Source: Actinernus sp. WN-2022
Taxonomy: Eukaryota > Cnidaria > Anthozoa > Actiniaria > Actinernidae
Assembly (NCBI GenBank): GCA_030867875.1
Contig: JAOWCC010000577.1
Coordinates: forward strand, 3,736,660-3,800,659
Reading direction: 5' to 3'
Length of the DNA: 64,000 nt
In this document: positions 24,647 through 36,190 of the stretch, one piece after another
How the letters are laid out: each line of letters begins with the position of its first letter
Numbering within the stretch: position 1 is the stretch's first letter
The notes under the pieces: model-generated
Database searches by the model: none
What the model was told of the DNA's origin: nothing
Seen by the model: only the letters and a program-made list of their open reading frames with translations
Program-made: the position numbers and the translations under genes

Positions 24647-25776
24647 GCCAATACACGCTTTTCGCCCCCAATATAGCGCGAATGTCCTCGTTATCGACGA
24701 GTTTACAATCTAAGAGACACTTCGCATTGTCACGCCATACCCTGAGTAACACGCTTCCAACCACCGGAAGTCGGGAACCTCCGTATGCAGATATCACTGA
24801 GTTGACCTGTTTCACTTGGATAAGGTCGGGATCCTTGGCTGCCTTCCTGTAGAGGTGAACCGGTATGACATTGCATTGGGCTGGAAACGCAGGTAATTCC
24901 CAGAGTCTAGTTTGAAAGTCACCAGTTGTGAATCGTCGAGCGTGACCGCTGCGACGTCACCAATTACATACAAATCCTCATTCTCCTCGTCCGAGTCCTC
25001 GTCGATGGCTCTCACGCCGGTTTTGTCGGTCCTCGGATTTTGGCTTTTCCTACTTCGACACATGGCTGCGAAATGGTATCGTTTTCCGCATTCGTTGCAG
25101 GTTTTCCCCCGCGCCACGCATTTATCGGGGTCATGTTTGCGACCGCAAATACCACATTCCTTCGTTGTCTCCGGCTGGGTCTTATTATTGTCCCAATTGT
25201 TTACACGTTGTCTGCGGGGTTTATTGTTAAAACCTACAGCGCTTACATAATCAGCTTGGCCGACCTCTTTCATCTGGGCTGCCGTACTTTCGGACGCTCT
25301 ACAGATCTCGTCTGTTTTCTGTGAGGTCAATTTTGATTTCCTTAACAGTCTTTCCCTGACTTTGTTGTCTCGGATAGAGTTGAACTCACAGCCTTCTGCA
25401 AGCTTTCTTAGTGCCGTTTTATATTGGTCGTAGCTTTCTCCTGATTCTTGAACCCTTTGATTAAATCGGTACCGTTCAAAGGGAACATTTTTTTCGGGGT
25501 TGACAATATTCGGCGAATTTCTGTAACACTGGGTCTATTTTCGTTTGGCTGTCTTCGCTTGTCCAGTCTGTGAACGTAGAAAACACATCTCTCGCTTCCT
25601 CCCCTAGCTATGATCGTCAGAAGCGTCGCTACTTGTACCTTTTCTGCCTTCTTGTCCAGCTCAGTAGCTAGCGAATAGTTATCCCAGGCCAGACGAAACT
25701 TCTTCCATTTCTCCGCAACGTTAGCGTCGTGAATTTCCAGTGCCGGCGGGGGCGACAAGGTGATTCCGGTGGCCAT
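24564..25776 (-). pseudogene. Gypsy gag and protease, frameshifted
   Basis: Gag begins with ATG at 25776 (MATGITLSPPPALEIHD, then AEKWKKFRLAWDNYSLAT), a start style common in cnidarian gypsy elements. At least two frameshifts follow, near 25607 and at an A-run near 25490; between them another frame carries ARDVFSTFTDW. From 25330 the gag end holds two zinc knuckles, CGICGRKHDPDKC (CX2CX3HX4C) and CNECGKRYHFAAMC (CX2CX4HX4C). The protease motif FKLDSG follows near 24905. Another frame covers 24815-24564. No frame joins gag to pol. Confidence 0.88.
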
Positions 25777-25823
25777 TTCTGTCGCTGTTCTAGAGTTCTT
25801 CTAACCGTGAATCGGGCTCGTTA

Positions 25824-25841
25824 AACCACTGGCTGCCACCA
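25824..25841 (-). promoter_or_regulatory. Gypsy primer-binding site
   Basis: Directly inside the 5' LTR the minus strand reads TGGTGGCAGCCAGTGGTT. The initial TGG complements a tRNA CCA end. I cannot identify the tRNA with certainty. Confidence 0.75.
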
Positions 25842-26034
25842 TGTAAAGATGTCGTAAAACAGAGTACAAACTCAAACGTATAGGACTTGAATATATAGTT
25901 TAATTCCAAGTGATTGTTTTAGACTTCGAAATTCCATGCGTGTGTCTTAATGGTCTGAATCAACATTGAATCAAATGACGGGGGTGTTGGATTACTGTCT
26001 CTGAGCCACGTCATTAACGAGGCATCTCGTTACA
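25842..26034 (-). repeat. Gypsy 5' LTR
   Basis: It starts TGTAAAGATGTCG and ends CTCGTTACA in plus-strand reading. It is followed by the GTTTC duplication. Confidence 0.96.
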
Positions 26035-26039
26035 GTTTC

Positions 26040-27171
26040 CATATTGTAGATATGGTAATACAAGAGAATTAAACAGAATGTGGAGAGTATTACAAGAGAA
26101 GAATTGATGGGATTTATTTATAACACCAATCTAAGAAGCTATAGTCTGAATGTGAGATGTCCAGGATAGGTGATCCCAGACTCCAAGACAAAATCATGTT
26201 TCGTTATAAATTTCAGTCTCCTTCAAGATGTAGAAAATGAACATGAGCACTAATATTTGATAAGTCACCACTCTACTCGAAATAAAACTTGCATGCAGCT
26301 TTATTTCACATTTCGGAACGACACACCTTAAATATTCACAAGGGATATTTAATTTTAAATAAGCTATTACTATTAGCAAAAGGAAAAGTTACATGTACAT
26401 GTATGCTACATATTAGTCCATGAATCCTACTGAAAAGCTACAAATGTTGAAAAGTATGGGTTGGTAATGCTGCTAAAACGAATGGTTTTCTAAAATACAA
26501 AAAAGACATCTCAATTAATATTGTAATATTTTTGAGCAAGTTTTAATAAGTTCAGAGGCCTTTTACAGGAAATAGTCATGTGCTGGTATAATATTTTGTT
26601 AACGAATGAATTGAGCGTGTGATATCCATGGGAAAGATGTTACCATGGATGCTGGATGGCAAGCTATCTTACAAACAGGTTTTGCTAATAACACTACCGA
26701 TCTCATACAAGTGCCTTTAAATATATGAATTAAGATTTTGTTTGCATCTAGTACAACCATGTGACTGCATTCCTGCAAAAGGTCATCCATCATTTATAAA
26801 TTGAAGGGCTGTGTGCAAAAAGGGCATAAGTGATTATTGATCACATTCTAAATTCTCCCTTAGAAAACAAAGAAATTGATGGAGAACTTAGAATGTTATA
26901 AAGAGTCATTTACACCATTTTTGCACACAGCCCTTCAATTATCACAAGCATCAGTAGTGAATCAATAATTATCCAGCTCCCCTAGCACAAACCATGTATG
27001 ATACAAAAATATGCTAGAACTACATGTATTCACCTATTCCTAGGTTGCCCGAGTTAAGGCCACTCAGGGCCTCTTGTTGCCTATATTCTGCTATGTTGGG
27101 CTAGTTATGATCGGTTTTTACAGAGGTTTTAACTTTTCAGGTGTTTCGTTTCAGTTGTACAAAGCCATGAA
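26040..27171. other. No gene; one MITE inside
   Basis: AT-rich with no supported gene apart from the MITE at 26799-26940. At 27120-27160 a pyrimidine tract ending CTTTTCAG and a second TTTCAG look like splice acceptors just before the composite element's target site. Confidence 0.5.
26799..26940. mobile_element. MITE, 142 bp
   Basis: The ends are inverted repeats, AATTGAAGGGCTGTGTGCAA on both sides with a few extra bases, and the inner part has a second inverted pair (ACATTCTAA...TTCTCC). It is non-coding. Confidence 0.88.
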
Positions 27172-27180
27172 GTCAGTACA

Positions 27181-27571
27181 GGATGGTCGTAAAACATGGA
27201 CGGGGACGTGGGGAAGGGGACGCGGGGACGTGACCTTAGAAACAGTATTTTTAACCACTAAAATAAAAAGCAAGTAATTGTGTGTGTATTCAATGCATTG
27301 TTTTAACACTAACTCGTCATTTAGGTTAGAAAAATGTAATCAAAAGCCGTTCGACCTCACAAACCGACGCCATCTTGGAAATCGCCATCGTTTCCATGTG
27401 CCCTGAGTGAGGTAAATGAGCATGGGAAGCAACCCGGGTGAAAAAAAAAGGATACTCACCAAAACTTTGGAATTGTTTACATGATAAGATAGTACAAGGG
27501 TGTACTAGGGTCATCCTAGTAGTAGAGTCATTCTATCGCCATTGTATTCTGCGTCCTGTTTACATGTAAAC
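27181..27571 (+). repeat. Left TIR of the composite
   Basis: In order: GGATGGTCGT end, short GGGGACG run, GACCTTAGAAACAG, AAATAAAAAGCAAGTAATT, TCATTTAGGTTAGAAAAA, GACGCCATCTTGGAAA, GTGAGGTAAATGAGC, CTAGGGTCATCCTAG, then CATTGTATTCTGCGTCCTG. Each block recurs in inverted order in the right arm. The uninterrupted TA at 27520-27521 is the empty site for the pogo-type insertion found in the right arm. Confidence 0.85.
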
Positions 27572-27899
27572 AATAATACTTTATTCCAAAAATACCATCA
27601 AAGATACATAGTGTAGTATCCTTACTCTAGGATGTATTTGGATTTAACCTGATAATATACAAGCATGACACAAACACGTTCTAGCCTTCGTCCGCCATCT
27701 TGCATATATAATTACCCATCATGCCTCACGGCCCTAAGTATTGCATAACAATACATTACACATAGGAAGTACTGGAAGTACACAAGTAGCTAGATCTACT
27801 AATTATTACAGGTACAATAATTAAACATAGTCATAATGCCGTGGCAATATTTTGCTGTACACCTCATTACAGACTCATCCTTCATTGACAAGCAGTACA

Positions 27900-28540
27900 A
27901 AAATAATTATCGCCGACTAAAACAACTGAATGAATCATTGACAGCTAACAAATTGCCCAAAAAACTTTCTCTAAGATTTACAAATTTGATATTATTACAA
28001 CTGGTGAAGTAATGCAATTCGTCACCTAACTCATTAAGGTTACCAAGAGGGCAAACGCGTGCATCATAAGTAATGTTTGCGTAGCGACCAGTTTCAACAG
28101 GGAATTTGTGCGCAGAAATCCTAAATCTTGTCACCGCCTGACGATGCTTAACGCTCGAGACATAGGACAGGTAGTTCTCAAAACCTGTACTCGGCTTCAC
28201 TAGATTAAACGTACGCAACTTACTGCACTCTTGAACCTGGTCCTTCCACCGCTTATTAAAGGAATTATATAATTTAGATATTTAGCCAGAACTCTAATAT
28301 TCTTAGTGGATATAACAAGATCCTTAAGAGATTTAACATTACACATCTCTAACAGATAATTCGTAAACTTAACGCCCTGAAAATTTGATTGTATACACAA
28401 ACGTGCAGCTTTCCCAACTAATTCATCTCCGTACAACGAATCCTTCACCCGTAACCAGTATTTAACTACCAAAACAGAAAGTTGCACAACCATTGGTACT
28501 CTGCCCAATTCTGCATGCACTGCAGTTTTTCTATGTCGGT
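27900..28540 (-). pseudogene. LINE-A C-terminal region, frameshifted
   Basis: Two overlapping frames (28520-28200 and 28218-27907) read AELGRVPMVVQLSVLVVKYW, then after a frame change FENYLSYVSSVKHRQAVTRF, RISAHKFPVETGRYANI, RVCPLGNL and GDELHYFTSC. The last part is the zinc-binding C-terminus common to one group of LINE polyproteins, here with the second Cys of the usual pair replaced by Gly. It is the natural continuation of the RT at 30830-32216, separated by about 2.3 kb of foreign DNA. Confidence 0.75.
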
Positions 28541-28642
28541 AACTATACTAAAAAATAGGTACCCAATGGGTACACGTGTCTACTGTATAATGTTAATAAA
28601 AAGTACACTCTTGTGTAGTAGAGAGAGGGAAACAATTTTATA

Positions 28643-28711
28643 ATACCATAAAATCCTGGTTATAAGCCCTGGGCTTTAGGGAGCTTATAACCGGGATTTT
28701 ACGGTATTGTA
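28643..28711. mobile_element. Small palindromic MITE, about 70 bp
   Basis: AATACCATAAAATCCTGGTT on the left mirrors AATACCGTAAAATCCCGGTT in complement on the right, followed by ATAAGC on each side. It is non-coding. Confidence 0.8.
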
Positions 28712-28719
28712 ATTAACTA

Positions 28720-30829
28720 GAATAACATATATATGGAAGTGGTATCAAATTTTTTTGAGAGTGGATATTTCGTATGTTATTTTTCAATGATTATTTTAAC
28801 TGATGTTAAAACACAACTAGAGTCTATTGTTGTTCTGCTTTCCCATCTCCCCCTCCCAGCTGTTGTTGTGCCTTGCATTGACATATATTAGTCAAATATG
28901 TCATCCACGAATTCTCAGTATTACTTTCAATGAAGTGTTCAGGGTAATCCCTTCAAAATTGAATACCTGCAGCTGTCTAAGTGATGGTTTAAGGATCACC
29001 ATACATCTGGTGTGAAACAACTCTGAAAAAAACAGTTACCTCCAACATCTAGGTCTCAATCCAAGTTAATGTAATCTAAATTGTAATATTTCAGTGGAAC
29101 TTAATACTACAGCTGTATTTTGATTACTACTATTTTGAATACTACTATTTTGAATACATGTAGGACCTGGATTTAATTCAATATCACCAGAGGTCAAGAG
29201 CTCGGCCTTTGATATGATACGCAAAATATTTCACTTAGCTTGTGAACGTACACTGAGCTGAATTTGTTAATTTGTAGCCGAATAAACAGGACTTAATATT
29301 TTCTGGTTTGCTTGAACGCCTGTCTGCTTTATTATTATTTTAAACTCACATTAAAAAAATACTAAAAAAGCAGTCGTTTCTGTGTACATAAAGTTACATA
29401 CTACCATAACTTTTGTATAATCGGTAGCTTTAAAGTCATTTAGAAGTCGATTTCCTGAGAATATATTTCAGTTTCTGTCTAGCTCGTTTTCTTCGTCTTC
29501 GTGGATCTCTGTATTTTTACTTTCGAGTGTCTAGCGATTTCTCTCATGGTGAATCTATATAACTTTCCGGCCGAAGCTCTTACATTACTGCACGTATAAG
29601 ATTATATTGGCTTTGCCCAGAAAATATATACATATAACTGATAAACTAACCACAGCTTTCGCTCGCTTAAATTATGAAAGGTGTGTTCACTAATCGCCTT
29701 CGGTGACAGAACTTCTGTTTTAATCAAGGGGCGGTTTCATTCCCTGAAAGGGCTTTGTTATTCCCCAAAGCTGCAAAGAGGCTCATTTGTTCTCTTAATG
29801 GGGGACAGAAACATTGCTATTTACACTTGCTCTCCAGCTCCAAGTACACGAGGCCGTCACTCACTTTGATATTCAATTTTAACATCGACCTAGAACTTAA
29901 AAGTACCTTTGAAAACCTTTCATTTTGACCGGTTACACACACACTGCGAAAGCTGTAGCTAATCAAGTTTGTAAATCTTAGGAAATTCATGATAAAATAA
30001 GAATATTACTCACCACTCTTGGCTCTTTAAAAGTCTTGCTCCCCTAAACTCCAAAGCGACCAACTCGCGACCTCGTGAACACGTAACCTTCATTGCCATT
30101 TTTTGATTGGATATTGTCGCTAATGAAGATTCCGAGTAATGCACGAACGCCATTGACATATATTTGTAATATTCATTAATAATTCATGAGGGTACTAGCC
30201 AACCCTTGTGCCGAACGACACCACATGATGGTCTCTGTATACCCCATACAAACCTGATTAGTAAAGCGTCAGGTTCTTTATCGATATACAGACCCCAAGG
30301 TCCGTGATACAGACCCCAAGATCCAGATCCCATGGTCCGTAAAAGCTCAAGTAGTATTCTCTATCGGGTACAGAATACTAGCTAAGCTAGTGAGGGACCC
30401 ACGACCGATCACGGACTTCTCCTATCCCGGGTCGGGTGAAAATACAAAAGTAAATGTCCTCTCTTATTCTTTTCACACCGTCTCTTCGATGTGGGACCTG
30501 GTTTTCTGAACGCTGCGCTCTGCTCTCTTATAACATACATCCCGTCTCTTCGATGTGGGACCTGTTTTTGTGCCGCTGCATGTCCGTGGCGCAAACTATT
30601 TTGCCGAAGTCTTATTTTACGCTTTTCATCAAAATTTTCAGATTTTTAAAAAGTTTTATAGGGTTCATATCATAAGTACGCTCGCCGAAGCCGCTCGCCA
30701 TTGTAAATCCCATACAATTCGTTCACTCAGATTGTAAATAGTACTTTAAATTGATCCCGAATAAAACTTCACGACCATTGATCGACAATGTTAACACACA
30801 TCTTACGCGCGTCATCGGACACGATAACA
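28720..30829. other. Unassigned DNA splitting LINE-A
   Basis: About 2.1 kb (2.3 kb with the MITE) separates the RT and C-terminal parts of LINE-A. There is no gene. A 23-bp block (CCGTCTCTTCGATGTGGGAC) is repeated at about 30478 and 30541. A run of ATACAGACCCCAAG repeats at about 30286 and 30308. I cannot define ends or a target duplication for an inserted element. Confidence 0.5.
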
Positions 30830-32216
30830 TAGTGTCTACAGCTTCTTAAGAAGCAGTAGAGACAAAAACTTTGTCTTGAACATGTTAAAACTAGATATCC
30901 TTCCCAAAACATAAACTCACCAAATCTCACAACCATACAGCAGCACCGGAACTACAACAGTTGAAAACAGTTTCAACAGCACTTTCACTGGAACATTCTC
31001 CACGTTAGAAAAACTTTTAAATAGACCGTGATACGCGCGTAACGCCTTGGTACAAAGCCTTTTGGGCAATTTTAAAACCACCACGTCACCAAGATGGAAA
31101 GTTATGCCCAAATATGTGTACTCATCGACACAATCCAACAAATCCTTGCCAAAATACCGTTTAGAAGTTATAAACGAGCGTCTCTGAGCTCTCGTGCCAA
31201 ATACTAAAATCTTGGACTTTTTCAAGTTCACCTTTAACTTCCATTTCTTAGTATAACGCTCAAGCCTACGAATGCAACCTTGCAATCCACTCTCGGACTC
31301 AGATAACAGCACCAAGTCATCAGCATACAGTAGACAACTCAACTTCGAATCGCCCGGTATCACTGGATCACAGGATGGTGTGTTCAACAAATCAAGAATA
31401 TAATTTATAAAAAGATTAAATAACGTAGGACTAAGATTGCATCCTTGTTTAACTCCTATGTCCGACTGAAACAAAGAAGTGGCTCCGTGACTCAATTTAA
31501 CCGCCGCCTTGACAGATGAATACATACTGAGCAGAATGCGTACAAACTTTCTACTGCAGGCAGCCATACTAAATCAGCTTGAAAAACAAACCCTCTCTCC
31601 AAACACTATCGTAAGCCTTCCTAAAATCAACAAAACACGCAAACAACGGCTTGTGACGAGTCTTATAAAAGCCAATCAATGTTTTCAACACTAGCACATG
31701 ATCAGACGGCCTGAACCCACGTCGGAAACCGATCTGACATTTATTAAAAATTCATTCTCACTCAAAAACTCATTCAAACGAGCATTTAAAATTAATGTGA
31801 AGAACTTGCCTAAACAGCTACTGATACAAATACCTCTATAATTACCAGGGTCCAATCGACCTCCCGATTTATGATTTATGAAGAAGCACTATAAAACTTT
31901 CCGACCATACAAGTCATGCGGGAAAGCATCGCACGATATAACCTTATTAACAAGTTTAACAAAATATGGCGCTAAAACATCCACAGAGGTTTTAATTATT
32001 TAATTATTTCATTATCAAATCACCTGCACTGGCCTTTTTATTCTCTTGTTTTTTCGCTAAGTCGCGTACTTCCTTAAGTGAAACAGGTGCATCAAGAATC
32101 TCATTCTCATTAATAGCCCAGCATTGATAATCTTTTACAATCTGAGCTTCATTGCTAGTACTTTCAGTTGAAAAGTTGACTTTATGTAGATCTTTGAAAT
32201 AACTATGCCACGGCGA
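30830..32216 (-). pseudogene. LINE-A reverse transcriptase, decayed
   Basis: Upstream fragments in shifting frames read YFKDLHKVNFS, EILDAPVSLKEVRDLAKKQ, GGRLDPGNYRGICISSCLGK, QIGFRRGFRPSDHV and CFVDFRKAYDSV. The 216-codon frame from 31567 then carries GVKQGCNLSPTLFNLFINYI, the active site LLYADDLVLLS and KWKLKVNLKKSKILVFG, ending in LLYGCEIW at 30917 with a TGA and further LINE-like residues to about 30840. These are the standard RT blocks of a non-LTR element. At least three frame changes and stops show it is dead. An endonuclease is found upstream at 34440-34990. Confidence 0.85.
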
Positions 32217-32760
32217 CAACAACAACAACAACAACAACATTTTTTATTTGTACTTACAGTGGCAGATTACATGGGTCGGATGAAAGTAAACAAGTTATAA
32301 AGTAACCGGGCACCCGAAATAACTATAAGGAGATACTCTAGTCGGGTGCCCATTAAATGATAGAGTTAATTTTGCAAGTCAGAAAAAGGCGAAAAATCAG
32401 CAAGCACATAACATTAAATACGTTGAATAACTAATTAAGGTGATAATAAATACACACGCAACACACAATATACACACAAACAAACAAAGTTACTATTAGT
32501 AAGCAGGATGTGGGTCAAAACAGTTATTTAGATTATTAATAAAGATTTAGATCGAAGTTTGTCTTTAAACTCAGTTTCGCTTGAAGCAGCGAAAGCTCAA
32601 AGATTGTATAGATTCATCAACATTGTTCCAAACTTTGGGGCCAATATATCTTATATTAAATTTTCCATAATTTGTACGAATCTTTGGAAATGAGAAGGTG
32701 GATTTAGATGCAAGGCGAGTCCTGTACTTATGCGACACATCGTTAGAGGCCCCTTCCGAC
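32217..32760 (-). pseudogene. LINE-B 3' tail nested in LINE-A
   Basis: The minus strand reads HKYRTRLASKSTFSFPKIRT, then NYGKFNIRYIGPKVWNNVD, the conserved LINE C-terminus, then a frameshift and EFKDKLRSKSLLII before a stop. It ends at 32217-32238 in a (TTG)n tail. It lies between the linker and RT blocks of LINE-A, so it inserted there. The 3' untranslated part (about 32240-32520) contains a CGGGCACCCGA / TCGGGTGCCC inverted pair. Confidence 0.75.
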
Positions 32761-33268
32761 TGACGCCACTTAATAGAGTCCGACTCCTTTCCTCCAATGC
32801 CTGAATTCTGTTTAAGACTCAGTTCGGAAATTTCTTTTCAGTCGTTCAATCAGTCGCTTATAGTCTTTTTTCGTGGAAAAAAAAATATGTCTCAAGAAAG
32901 GATCGTTCGGATACTAAATTGCCTAAATTGTTTACCTCCTTTTTGAGCGAGTGACAATCTTTGTCAAACCATGCACTTCTGTTTTTGAACTGCATTCCGT
33001 GTTCTTTTCTTTGGACCTTTACCACTCCTGACAGGCACTACTTTTTTTAGAAACCTTAACTATAACACTTGTAAATTTATTAACCAAGGAATCTACATCT
33101 AAATCTCCTTCATCTGCCGATGAATCTAACAAACCACTCAACTCTTGAGAAACCTCGTCAGAATCAAGACTGTCACGGAGCGCAGTCTTTAACTCATCAC
33201 TCCACAGAAAAGCCATCGGAAGTGGCGACATAAAGACTGAATTTTCCGACACAGTTGAGGCTTCAGCC
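32760..33268 (-). pseudogene. LINE-A linker between endonuclease and RT
   Basis: The frame from about 33268 reads SENSVFMSPLPMAFLWSDEL and VNKFTSVIVKVSKK, and after a stop and frame changes RSAWFDKDCHSLKKEVNNLG and KDYKRLIERLKRNF. The W-F-D-x-x-C block followed by a basic helix is the usual bridge between endonuclease and RT in LINE ORF2 proteins. It ends where LINE-B is inserted. Confidence 0.7.
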
Positions 33269-33272
33269 TTAA

Positions 33273-34212
33273 AGGGGCTGTCATGAGATGCGCATGAACA
33301 GGTTTCAAGCAATTTAATGATATGCATAACACTTGAAAAATTGTAATGAGTTTCAGTTCCTTGCGATCGCGATACAACGACAGTTATATTATAATACAAA
33401 CTGGCTCTTGCTCGAAGGCATTCAGTTAGAAAAACATCTTTGTATTGTTATCACTGCTGCAATGGAGATTCAGGCTGAAGAGAGACACATTCTGGCGAGT
33501 TTCAGTGACCGGTTGTCGAATTTATCGTATTTTACCGTAAACTACATTTCTAGGTATGCGAGTTATGCTTTCTCGATGAGAACCTACAAAATGTACTCAT
33601 CTATTCTCTCTCCAACTTTCAGGGAGATAAAATTACTTACAAATGCAGCAGTTCTTGTAGTCAGAAACGTATTAAAGGGGACGAATGCAAGCAGGAATGA
33701 ACAACCGAAGCGTAAATTATTTCACTGGCTCCGAAACCCGGGCACTGTAAACACGAAACTCGCATATCAAAAGCGGTATTTGAAATCGTTTCAGGCTTCG
33801 TAAATGTTCCAGACAAGGACTATACTCTTGTGGGCTTTCCTGACACGTTCTCCAGTGTTCTTTCAGGCTCTTCAAAATCTTTCTGCGGCTAGATTTGTTT
33901 TCTTCGTCCATCACGGCCAGTTGGCAGAATCAGCCGCCATTGAAGCTCGAAGTTCTTGTCGATGCCATCCCAAAATCTCATTACAACTACATCTGAATAC
34001 GAACATTTCTGGTAAATATAAAACTTAAACAACTAAATATGAAAGATAAACTACTATATACTAAAATGAGAGATGGCTGCGATGTAGACGGATCGAATCA
34101 ATGTTGTGAGCTCCTCGGGATATATTTGCTTTTCAAACTTGAAAGCGTTGGCGAACGATTTCAAGTTTTGGGCGGCTTAGTAACCGGGCCTGTTATTCAT
34201 GACAGAGCCCCT
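33273..34212. mobile_element. piggyBac-like non-autonomous element, 940 bp
   Basis: TTAA flanks both ends (33269-33272 and 34213-34216). The termini are inverted: AGGGGCTGTCATGA on the left and AGGGGCTCTGTCATGA in complement on the right. TTAA duplication plus an AGGG end is the piggyBac signature. The inside holds a 156-codon plus frame (33333-33803) with no recognised domain, so mobility would need a transposase from elsewhere. It sits inside LINE-A, between endonuclease and linker. Confidence 0.8.
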
Positions 34213-34216
34213 TTAA

Positions 34217-35050
34217 GAGCAAAAGATAATAGACAATGATGTGAAAACTCCGTCATATTTCACACGGAAAAATGGTTTACCAGCGGTAAAATATCATAAG
34301 AAACAATTGCATAATCAACTACACTTGCTCCATTATATGTCTGACATGTAAACTGGCCCAGGAAATCTACCTTCGTTCTACCATTTAAAATAACCAAGCC
34401 ATTCCCACAACAGAACTCAGATAAAGACCTCCCCGTAGAGATTTACTTGTTTGTCCGGCGGGATTTCCGTGGCTCAAGTGGGGGAGCAAAAGCTGTTAAA
34501 CCAACCGTATCAACTACATAATCATCTAAACCGTTCATTCTGGCATTAAAATCACCACACAACATAATATCACCTTTCCTAGAAAAATTATAAATGCTTT
34601 CTTGAAGTAACTCAAAATGATCAATACCCATTTCTCCTTTCCCTGGGAGAATGTTGTGGAGGGATGTATACCGTACAAACATACAGGTCACGCTTCAAAC
34701 GAAATAAATCCTTCTCTAACTTAAGCTTCTATCAGACAAACTCCTCGCTACTCTCCTGATCAAGAAATTTAACACCCTTCCCTCAAGGCAGATTTCACTA
34801 AACTCGTAATTCCACCAGAATTTGTACGTGCATTATCTGGCGATTTCCTACACTTGGAAAAAGAATAGAATCCTTCAATATTAACATCAGCATCACTTAA
34901 CCACGTTTCAACTAAAGACACACAATCAAACTTTTCAATTGCCAAAAGAAAATATTCATCATTCAATTTCCCTGTAATTTCACGAACCTTTCATTCAACA
35001 TACTCAAATACACACAGAACAATCTCGGCCATATCAGTCAACAAAAGGTC
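34217..35050 (-). pseudogene. LINE-A endonuclease, decayed
   Basis: From about 34985 the minus strand reads KLNDEYFLLAIEKFDCVSLV and ETWLSDADVNIEGFYSFSKC, then GGITSLVKSALREG. After a break, 34691-34443 reads HFELLQESIYNFSRKGDIML, CGDFNARMNGLDDYV. E-T-W and G-D-F-N-A are core motifs of the APE-type endonuclease that nicks target DNA for LINE integration. The C-terminal S-D-H block is not readable. Frameshifts separate the parts. Confidence 0.82.
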
Positions 35051-35774
35051 TTAGGAAGAAGAAACAAAACACACACAAAAAGAGATAAAAAATGGATAAA
35101 TAAAAATAATAATAATGAACAACTGGAACAACAAAACTTGACCCAACGACGAAATGCAAAAATCACCGGCAAAACTATGAAAAAAGCAGCCAATTTACTA
35201 TACGAAACTTATCTTGATTGACTAGCTATAGGTGGAAAAACGGGCGGTTAGAGAATGCTAAACCTGAAGCCGCAACTGTAAATGGTCAGTTTTGTCTCGG
35301 GTACCTGAGAAGTAGGTCATTCTAGCACTAGTTCAAATTTTGCACGCCGAATTTAACATTGCAAGTCGCTGGAGTTGTCTAGCAATTAGTAGGTCACATA
35401 CCAGCACTATAGGACACAGCAGAAATAAAGGGCACCAAAGAAAAAAGAATCGAAGTTAATCCACCAATCACCCGTTAAAACTCTACTCGTGCCCTCTATG
35501 CTTGAATGATTTTAGCGGCCACATCATGTTGAGTTGACCCAGGCGACCTGAATCCTTGTAAACCCGGGCGATCTTTGAGCATAGTGCTAACACTAGGGTC
35601 AACCCCCTCCCCTCCTTCATGTAAACACCCCCTTAGCCTCCGAAAACCGCCGACTTCTTTGCGCTCACATCGTGACTACCTTTAAACTGGGCTATCAGAT
35701 TTTCATAAAATGACTGTTTGCAGTTTGAAAAATCTTGTGATTTTCTTCATATCTAGGGCGGAGTATGCCGTATA
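35051..35774. other. No supported gene
   Basis: Presumed LINE-A 5' region and original core of the composite. There are only short frames. A CTAGCACTAGTTCAA phrase near 35319 recurs in complement at about 36115, linking this DNA to the composite family. Confidence 0.45.
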
Positions 35775-36188
35775 TTATGTCGCTTGATGAAGCTCTTATT
35801 CTCACTAAAGGAGCGTGGAAACGAGGCTTTTCCAAGATGGCGTCGGTTCGTGAGGGAAAACAATTTTGATTACGTATTTTCTAACCTAAATGACCAGCTA
35901 GTGATAAAACAATGCATTGAATACACACATAGATGGTCGTAAAATATGGACGGGGACGCGGGGACGCGGGGACGCGGGGACGGGGACTCGGGGACGGGGA
36001 CGCGGGGACGGCGACGCGGGGACGCGGGGACGTGACCTTAGAAACACAGTATTTTTGACTGCTAAAATAAAAAGCGAGTAATTATGTGTGTACTCTAGAT
36101 CTTTACATGAAGGTTGAACTAGTGCTAGGATGATCCCCGAGACAAAGTAAACAGAACGCAGAATACAATGGCGGTAGAATGATTCTAC
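35775..36188. repeat. Inverted TIR copies inside the composite, G-rich
   Basis: 35775-35931 is part of the right-arm sequence (GAGGCTTTTCCAAGATGGCG, ACCTAAATGACCAGC, CATTGAATACACACAT). At 35932 it joins an oppositely oriented TIR end, GATGGTCGTAAAATATGG, followed by nine or so GGGGACG(CG) units and GACCTTAGAAACACAGT. 36120-36188 then resumes right-arm sequence. The GGGGACGCGGGGACGCGGGG pattern has the spacing of a G-quadruplex motif. Confidence 0.8.
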
Positions 36189-36190
36189 TA

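Larger units (their letters stand above)
21533..26034 (-). mobile_element. Full-length dead Ty3/gypsy LTR retrotransposon
   Basis: The element is bounded by 193-bp LTRs that start TG and end CA, with a GTTTC target duplication on both sides (21528-21532 and 26035-26039). Internal order on the minus strand is primer-binding site, gag with two zinc knuckles, protease, reverse transcriptase, RNase H and integrase: the Ty3/gypsy order. The LTRs differ at 6 of 193 positions, about 97% identity. Multiple frameshifts, two in-frame stops and a deletion in integrase mean it cannot move by itself. Confidence 0.95.
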
